Virus record (IMG/VR): IMGVR_UViG_3300008448_000489
Span: 1-27,543 of that record
Strand: one strand, 5' to 3'
Length of the DNA stretch: 27,543 nt
Source: a virus
Shown here: positions 22,930 through 27,543 of the stretch, in pieces
Layout of the letters: the number at the start of each line of letters is the position of its first letter
Position numbering within the stretch: the stretch's first letter is position 1
Notes under the pieces: model-generated
Seen by the model: only the letters and a program-made list of their open reading frames with translations
What the model was told of the DNA's origin: nothing
The model's database searches: none
Program-made: the position numbers and the translations under genes

Positions 22930-23381
22930 TCTAAGCCCTCAACCTGGCTACGAATATAGCGATACCAATTACGGGTTGCATTAGAAGCCCGTGGTGATTC
23001 TGCAATCTTTGCGTAAAATGGTAAATATGCAGCAAGTTGAGCAATGTCTTGATTGTTTTGCGCTTTAAGCATAGCAGGTGCTGCCATAACTTCTTCGCCT
23101 GCGTTAGGTCCAAGTGCTCCACCAGTGTCAACGCCTTCTTCAGGATACTGGGTTGGAGCATCTAAAGGAACAATTCCATCTAAACTTACTTTTGGCATAC
23201 CGCCGCCCATAGCCATTGATGGTTTATTTGCTGGATTTTCTCCAGCCATAGGCTGCGATGTTTGTAATTCATAAAAATCTTGTGCGTTATCAATGCCTGC
23301 TGCGTATCGTGCAGGTTGTCCATTAGTTCCAGCACCGCCTGTTGCGGATACTTGGAAATTATTTTTTGCTTCTTTTGCCAT
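22926..23381 (-). CDS. Head-region protein with disordered N terminus (151 aa)
   Basis: Two adjacent ATGs exist; the second (23381) is preferred because AAAGG is then 5 bases upstream. Residues 1-100 are Gly/Pro/Ala/Met-rich and probably disordered, and the last 45 form helices (IAQLAAYLPFYAKIAESPRA, then NWYRYIRSQVEG). It lies between portal and the giant protein and overlaps the latter by 4 bases. I know no function; a portal or internal-protein partner is possible. Confidence 0.65.
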   Translation of the reverse strand: MAKEAKNNFQVSATGGAGTNGQPARYAAGIDNAQDFYELQTSQPMAGENPANKPSMAMGGGMPKVSLDGIVPLDAPTQYPEEGVDTGGALGPNAGEEVMAAPAMLKAQNNQDIAQLAAYLPFYAKIAESPRASNATRNWYRYIRSQVEGLE

Positions 23382-23418
23382 CATTACCTTTCGCTATAAA
23401 AGCGCATTTAAGTTTTGT

Positions 23419-23441
23419 TGAGCAGTTTTAAAACATGCTCA
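23419..23441. other. Small perfect hairpin between two head genes
   Basis: TGAGCA (23419-23424) pairs with TGCTCA (23436-23441), and the loop itself contains GTTTTAAAAC. It lies in the 70-base gap before the 151-aa gene. No T-run follows on the minus strand, so termination is unlikely; processing or a protein site is possible. Confidence 0.4.
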
Positions 23442-23451
23442 GGTTCTTAAA

Positions 23452-23622
23452 TTACTTGCTGCGTGAACCGCGAGTTCCGCTTGGATTGCTTGAGAAATAA
23501 GTCTTGCCACCCTTAGAGGATGCCTTTTTTGCTAACATTGGCTTCTGAGTTGGAGCCTTGCCTGCTGAACCTTGGTTCTTAGGCTTCTTTCCGCCCGAAA
23601 GCGATTTCTTTTTCATCTTCAT
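23452..23622 (-). CDS. Basic 56-aa peptide after the portal gene
   Basis: A 56-residue frame begins MKMKKKSLSGGKKPKNQG and ends GTRGSRSK, with 17 Lys/Arg or more. The ribosome site GGGAGGTGA overlaps the portal stop and lies 4 bases before the ATG, which strongly supports expression. Such small basic proteins are frequent in phage head clusters; DNA contact or portal association is speculation. Confidence 0.72.
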   Translation of the reverse strand: MKMKKKSLSGGKKPKNQGSAGKAPTQKPMLAKKASSKGGKTYFSSNPSGTRGSRSK

Positions 23623-23634
23623 TTAGTCACCTCC

Positions 23635-25455
23635 CTACGCAACTGGTAGTCGTCTGACGAGGGAAGCCTGAAGATTAGGTTCACCTCTTTGAGTTAAACT
23701 TGCTAAAAGCGATTGAACATCAGGTCTACCACCAGGAGCAATTTGTCCAGGTGCTACACCTTGCATACGACCTGTTTCAGACATACCCATAGGAAGTTGG
23801 CCCTCACCTGGAGGGACCGCACCTGGTTGCCCAAGCATGTCGGGACTTACTGCTTCAGGGGTCATCGCACCAGGTGGGGGATTCTGAGGCTGGAACGCAT
23901 CTTGTACTGCCTTTTCAATAGAGGCACCCTTTTGGCGTTCGTTTATGACGGTAGATAATTTATACAAAATATCTGATGGGTCTTGTCCCTGAGAAGCAAG
24001 CGCTGGAATTGCTTGTGCGTAAGAGGCGATTGCTTGCTTCATTGCATCGCGTAAATCTTCTGCATCAACCTTTTCTTCTTCTTGTGTTGCGTTAAAGGAG
24101 AAAGGCATTTGACGGCGTAAAAAGTCACGAGAGATTAGTTTATCTCCACGAGCCTGTAGACCAAAGACCAATGCACGATTTGGGTCAAGTCCTGCCATCA
24201 AACCATACTGAACATCAACAGTGTAGTCACCGTCAATGTCGCGTGATGGCTTATATTTAATTGCGTATGGAACTCCATTGCGTGTACCACGGAGTTCTTT
24301 TTCCATAGTGCCAAAAACTTTTTCATCAATCTTTAGCGCAACGCTAAGAAGTTCTACGAAGGCACGGGCAAACATTGCGTGGGCTGTTTTGATTTGTGTA
24401 TCAAAGCCACCCATAAGGGCTTGTACGCCACGACCTGTAACGATAGAGGCATCAATGTTTCCTGTACGAGATTCAGGATAGCGGGAACCTAGACGAAGTT
24501 CTCCTTCAAGTACCTGCTGTTGTGCAAAAGCACCTGCTGGTATCTCAATAGGCAATCTGCGAACATCGCCAGGTCTGTCAGTTCTAATAACAGCATCTGG
24601 TCCAAAGGCTAACTCATTTACATCTTGAGGGGCTACAAGGGGGGCTTGAACTGCTTTAGTAGCAGCCTCAAGCGATAGAAGTGCGTAACGAGCCTTTGCA
24701 ACTTGGATTGCAAGAACATCGTCAAATTGACCCCGCGCTTGACCATCTAAGGATGGTCGCTGAACAACGCGTATAAGACACTCGCCAATCGGATTAGGCG
24801 CACGGTCAATAACAATATTGTTTCTTGATGGAACAAAGATTATATCTTGGTCTTTGTCATGATAGCGAACAATTTCCATCATAGAAGCGGTTGAGTCTTT
24901 GTCGTATAGCAGATGGGCATACTCTGGGTATGCGCTCATTAGTTCTGCTAATGACTTCTTAATTCTTTGATACATGCCATGTACTTTTCCAAATCTATCA
25001 ATGATTGGATAGCATCCATAAGAATCTAAGAAACGGATGCGTGGCATGTTTTTTTCTAAATCAACTTCAACTTGAGCAGGTACGAAACCATAGGTTACAT
25101 AACGGTCTGCTGCGCTAAACATTTGAGTCTGCATGTCTGAGAAATCAATAATGCCGTTAACAATTTCTTCTCGCTTATCGGCTTTCTTGCGTTCTTTATC
25201 AGACACCATAGATGGGGAATTACAGTTAAATGCGGGTAGTGGCGCTATAACTTCAGATAAATCACGAGCCGATATATCCACCATGTTTGCAACGATTGGA
25301 TTCTCAAATGGTCCATCTGGGAATAAATCTGGGAAAACATCGCGCATGCGACCCTTACGAACAAGAAGTACTTGTTCCATGCGGGTGTCACGGTCAGAAT
25401 ACATTTGACGGTAACGGTCATAATTATCTTTAATTTCGTCTAGCGAGAGTGGCAC
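23635..25455 (-). CDS. Portal protein (606 aa)
   Basis: The start is placed at GTG 25455, because AGGAGG lies exactly 5 bases upstream; the GTG at 25461 would overlap that site. The order after the terminase, the size and the fold pattern fit a portal: N-terminal helices (YDRYRQMYSDRDTRMEQV), IVANMVDISARDLSEVIAPL, a beta wing region (PRIRFLDSYGCYPIIDRFGK), a long stem/crown helix (MKQAIASYAQAIPALASQG) and a Pro/Gly/Met-rich C-terminal tail (about 525-590). The dodecameric portal forms the DNA channel and docks the terminase. The disordered tail may contact the internal proteins encoded next. Confidence 0.82.
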   Translation of the reverse strand: MPLSLDEIKDNYDRYRQMYSDRDTRMEQVLLVRKGRMRDVFPDLFPDGPFENPIVANMVDISARDLSEVIAPLPAFNCNSPSMVSDKERKKADKREEIVNGIIDFSDMQTQMFSAADRYVTYGFVPAQVEVDLEKNMPRIRFLDSYGCYPIIDRFGKVHGMYQRIKKSLAELMSAYPEYAHLLYDKDSTASMMEIVRYHDKDQDIIFVPSRNNIVIDRAPNPIGECLIRVVQRPSLDGQARGQFDDVLAIQVAKARYALLSLEAATKAVQAPLVAPQDVNELAFGPDAVIRTDRPGDVRRLPIEIPAGAFAQQQVLEGELRLGSRYPESRTGNIDASIVTGRGVQALMGGFDTQIKTAHAMFARAFVELLSVALKIDEKVFGTMEKELRGTRNGVPYAIKYKPSRDIDGDYTVDVQYGLMAGLDPNRALVFGLQARGDKLISRDFLRRQMPFSFNATQEEEKVDAEDLRDAMKQAIASYAQAIPALASQGQDPSDILYKLSTVINERQKGASIEKAVQDAFQPQNPPPGAMTPEAVSPDMLGQPGAVPPGEGQLPMGMSETGRMQGVAPGQIAPGGRPDVQSLLASLTQRGEPNLQASLVRRLPVA

Positions 25456-25469
25456 ACCCACCTCCTGTT

Positions 25470-27326
25470 CTAATAGATGTCGCTTAGTGATACGGTGTAT
25501 TGCTTTGATTTGTCGTATGGAGTATGAAACATATTTAAACTGTTATGTGTACGAGCAAAGGTTCTTGCATTAGCAACACGGTCACGACAGCCAAGTTCAG
25601 CAAACCAAAACGCCATCACGGTATCGGTCTTTTGTGATTTTGGAGAATCTGGATACCAAGTGATGAGTTGTTCAATTAAACTTTTAATACCTTCTGAGGC
25701 GTGGGTTGAAGGGAACTCAATGAGTGCATCTCCATCTTCCCAACCATGGAATAGTGTCGTCAGGGATGCAACTCCGAAGTTCGTGTCCCATTTGTTTTGA
25801 CCCGTGTGATGTTCTCTTAGGGTCGCACCCCGTGACGAAAGGTATTCCCGTACCTCACGGTCCTGAGTTAACATTGTTTGAAAAGCATTTTTTTCAATAC
25901 GCCACTCAGAAATCTTGTAGTCATCAGTCCAGTCTTTGATTAAAGTTCTAATCTCGTCTGGCTTCATGCCTGGTTTATTTGACACATCTATCAGGTATCG
26001 TTTCTGAGTAGAAATATCAATGGCTAGACATACGGCTGCGGTATAACCGCTACCTGCAGGGTCTAAGCCAGCAATAACAATAAGTCCATCCATGCCATTA
26101 GGTCTTACGCCTGCTTTACCTTTTGGTATGCGCCCTACATTTCTAGCGCCATTGATAACGCCTTTGATGGCATCAGATGGAAATGCTGAATCTTCATGTA
26201 CTTGTTGCTGTTGGTAAACCATCGCCCAAAGATTTGGAGATAAACGGCTGCGCTTTTTATTTAAAGCATTGCCATCCCATTTGCGATATAGACCATCTGC
26301 ATCAGGGCTACCTACTCCAGATACTGGAGCGACATTTGTCTTAGCCCAGAGGGTTACCCACTTAGATGGGTCCTCATCAAATTCAAGTACTGCAGGTTGT
26401 GCAAAGTAAGTCCAAGGAGAACTCTCGTCAGGATAGCGCATGGGGTCGCGTACCTCGGAGTATAAATCTTTAGGGCGTAGGCGGGTGCCTATGATAAGAA
26501 GTTTGCCGCCGTTATCATCAATACGGGACATAACCTCAGACTGAATCCAATCAATCTGTTTCTCGTACTCATGGGCATTGGTGTTATCTACGCAGTCATC
26601 CATGATAATCAAGTCAGCACGAGCGCCGTAGATATGACCCCTAATACCAACAGCCTGTACGGTAGGGTCCTTTTCTCCTGAGTCGCGTGCCTCTGAGGAG
26701 AGGTAAATTAAGTCCTGCTTCCATGAATCAGAATTCTTTTCAAATCCACCTGGAGGTCCAAAGGTGAGTTGTAGGTCCTGGTACTTAGGATGCGTTAGTC
26801 TGTTCTTAATGGAGAGCAGGAACTTTTGCGCCATAGCCTGTGTCTTAGACACAATCATGATTCTGATGTTTGGGTTCTGGCAAATCCGATAGACCGCATA
26901 GTTGACCGTAATGGTCGTAGACTTTGCGTGTTCTGGAGGGGTGTTAACTATTAATAAATCTGGAGCGCCTTGTTCATAGGTTATAGCAGGGTGTATATCC
27001 GTAGGTTGTCTACCCTCTAATAAATCTATCCAATGGCGTTGGTGTGTAAAAACACGGGTACCTAGATATTTTTCTGAAAACTCAGGGAAGGGTGGTACTT
27101 CCCCTCGTGCTGAGCCAATCTCGCCTCTAGCAGTCATAGAGCGTACTTTGTCCACAGCAGTGGCAAAGTCAGAGTCTACCTTTCGGTAGTACTCATAGGT
27201 CTTAACGCTTCTGCCTACGGCATCCATAGCACGCTGGACAGAGTAGCCCTGCATTAAAAAATCAATAACTTGCTTCTTGATGGCATCACTTTGATGCGAA
27301 GCAGAGGTAGTTCGTTTTCTTTCCAT
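25470..27326 (-). CDS. terL: Terminase large subunit (618 aa)
   Basis: The ATG at 27326 has GGGAG 5 bases upstream and is preferred over a TTG at 27338. An N-terminal helix-turn-helix (about 16-48) may replace part of a small terminase. The ATPase shows a Walker A variant, TPPEHAKST (129-137), a Walker B LIIMDD (239-244) and a coupling motif IIGTR (278-282). The RNase H-like nuclease has D422 in LDPAGSG, E478 in WRIEKNAF and D568 in KTDTVMAF. The enzyme pumps DNA into the procapsid and cuts the concatemer. No small terminase gene is visible between it and the window edge. Confidence 0.93.
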   Translation of the reverse strand: MERKRTTSASHQSDAIKKQVIDFLMQGYSVQRAMDAVGRSVKTYEYYRKVDSDFATAVDKVRSMTARGEIGSARGEVPPFPEFSEKYLGTRVFTHQRHWIDLLEGRQPTDIHPAITYEQGAPDLLIVNTPPEHAKSTTITVNYAVYRICQNPNIRIMIVSKTQAMAQKFLLSIKNRLTHPKYQDLQLTFGPPGGFEKNSDSWKQDLIYLSSEARDSGEKDPTVQAVGIRGHIYGARADLIIMDDCVDNTNAHEYEKQIDWIQSEVMSRIDDNGGKLLIIGTRLRPKDLYSEVRDPMRYPDESSPWTYFAQPAVLEFDEDPSKWVTLWAKTNVAPVSGVGSPDADGLYRKWDGNALNKKRSRLSPNLWAMVYQQQQVHEDSAFPSDAIKGVINGARNVGRIPKGKAGVRPNGMDGLIVIAGLDPAGSGYTAAVCLAIDISTQKRYLIDVSNKPGMKPDEIRTLIKDWTDDYKISEWRIEKNAFQTMLTQDREVREYLSSRGATLREHHTGQNKWDTNFGVASLTTLFHGWEDGDALIEFPSTHASEGIKSLIEQLITWYPDSPKSQKTDTVMAFWFAELGCRDRVANARTFARTHNSLNMFHTPYDKSKQYTVSLSDIY

Positions 27327-27369
27327 AGGTTCTCCCAAGACGAGGTATCTGGAGTCTTGGGGCTAAACT

Positions 27370-27409
27370 CCTAACCGAAGGCGAAGTCCAAACGAAGCCG
27401 AAGGTTAGG
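27370..27409. repeat. Paired CGAAG repeats inside an inverted repeat
   Basis: CGAAG occurs at 27376, 27382, 27393 and 27399, forming two 11-mers (CGAAGGCGAAG and CGAAGCCGAAG) that differ only at the centre and lie 17 bases apart. They are enclosed by CCTAACC (27370-27376) and GGTTAGG (27403-27409). The arrangement suggests a protein site, possibly for the terminase. Confidence 0.6.
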
Positions 27410-27421
27410 GCTTCTACTAGG

Positions 27422-27439
27422 GCGACCCCATAGGGTCGC
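27422..27439. other. GC-rich hairpin in the terminase leader
   Basis: GCGACCC (27422-27428) and GGGTCGC (27433-27439) form a perfect 7-bp stem with the loop CATA. No T-run follows on the minus strand, so it is not a standard terminator. Confidence 0.55.
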
Positions 27440-27489
27440 AGTGTGCGTTCGGAGGCTCCGATAATTTTGCCTCCTCACTTATACTATAG

Positions 27490-27521
27490 GTGTCCAAAAG
27501 GTCCTCAACGGACACTTTTGG
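27490..27521. other. Two competing stems near the right edge
   Basis: GTGTCC (27490-27495) can pair with GGACAC (27510-27515), while CCAAAAG (27494-27500) can pair with CTTTTGG (27515-27521). The stems share bases and cannot both form as drawn. The site lies just upstream of the TATA-like boxes, so an operator or RNA switch is conceivable. Confidence 0.4.
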
Positions 27522-27543
27522 GTGTGTGATTTACGCCACATTT

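Larger units (their letters stand above)
27339..27543 (-). promoter_or_regulatory. Noncoding leader upstream of the terminase
   Basis: About 205 bases lack a supported gene: one minus frame is open but has no normal start codon. The stretch is rich in structure, with CGAAG repeats inside an inverted repeat, a GC hairpin, a 13-bp palindrome (TCGGAG-N-CTCCGA, 27449-27461) and two competing stems near the edge. TATAAG (27483-27478) and TATAGT (27488-27483) are candidate -10 boxes, with TTGAGG as a poor -35. It could be the late promoter leader, a packaging site, or both. Confidence 0.5.

Noticed and set aside
27339-27475. Open minus-strand frame upstream of the terminase as a small gene
   Set aside because: It has a GAGGAGG before it but no ATG, GTG or TTG at a suitable distance, and it overlaps hairpins and repeats.

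Overview
This window is the late (virion and lysis) block of a tailed bacteriophage. Essentially every gene is on the minus strand, so the module reads from right to left: large terminase, portal, a cluster of virion or internal proteins, scaffold, major capsid protein (MCP), small head genes, adaptor, fibre and adhesin genes, a nozzle-like protein, and the lysis genes. Genes are packed tightly, with ATGA, TAATG or GTGA overlaps and strong AGGAGG-type ribosome sites. No tape measure, tail tube or tail assembly chaperone genes lie between the MCP and the fibres. The pair of adaptor (about 9 kb) and nozzle-like protein (about 2 kb) therefore suggests a short-tailed podovirus. Base composition is AT-leaning. 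Several families (2073-aa virion protein, 502/509-aa virion proteins, CFGC protein, AGTSGL-repeat protein) remind me of phages of Actinobacteria, so a low-GC aquatic actinobacterium is a plausible host; this is inference from memory, not a search.

Region by region (in transcription order). 27543-27339: noncoding leader with CGAAG repeats, hairpins and a promoter-like element. 27326-23635: terminase and portal. 23622-16708: a 56-aa basic peptide, a 151-aa protein and a giant 2073-aa polyvalent protein with ADP-ribosyltransferase-like signatures. 16708-13270: three further virion-type proteins, two of which share a short module. 13269-13150: intergenic gap with a candidate promoter. 13149-11486: scaffold and N4-gp56-like MCP carrying a beta insertion, followed by a stem-loop. 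11415-9742: eight overlapping small genes, several strongly basic or acidic. 9745-8852: adaptor. 8843-4479: Ala/Ser/Thr-repeat fibre, small beta protein, FN3 plus glycine-rich adhesin, and a 115-aa fibre-associated protein. 4462-3063: two tandem paralogues that look like a dUTPase-type fold without its active site. 3039-1069: nozzle-like protein. 1050-127: membrane protein, M15 peptidase endolysin, holin. 110-61: a bidirectional terminator, beyond which a plus-strand gene appears to end.

No replication genes, integrase, tRNA, CRISPR array or insertion sequence was seen. The most interesting items are the giant protein with a split ART signature, the catalytically degenerate dUTPase-like pair inside the tail cluster, and eight copies of the palindrome GTTTAAAC where fewer than one is expected.
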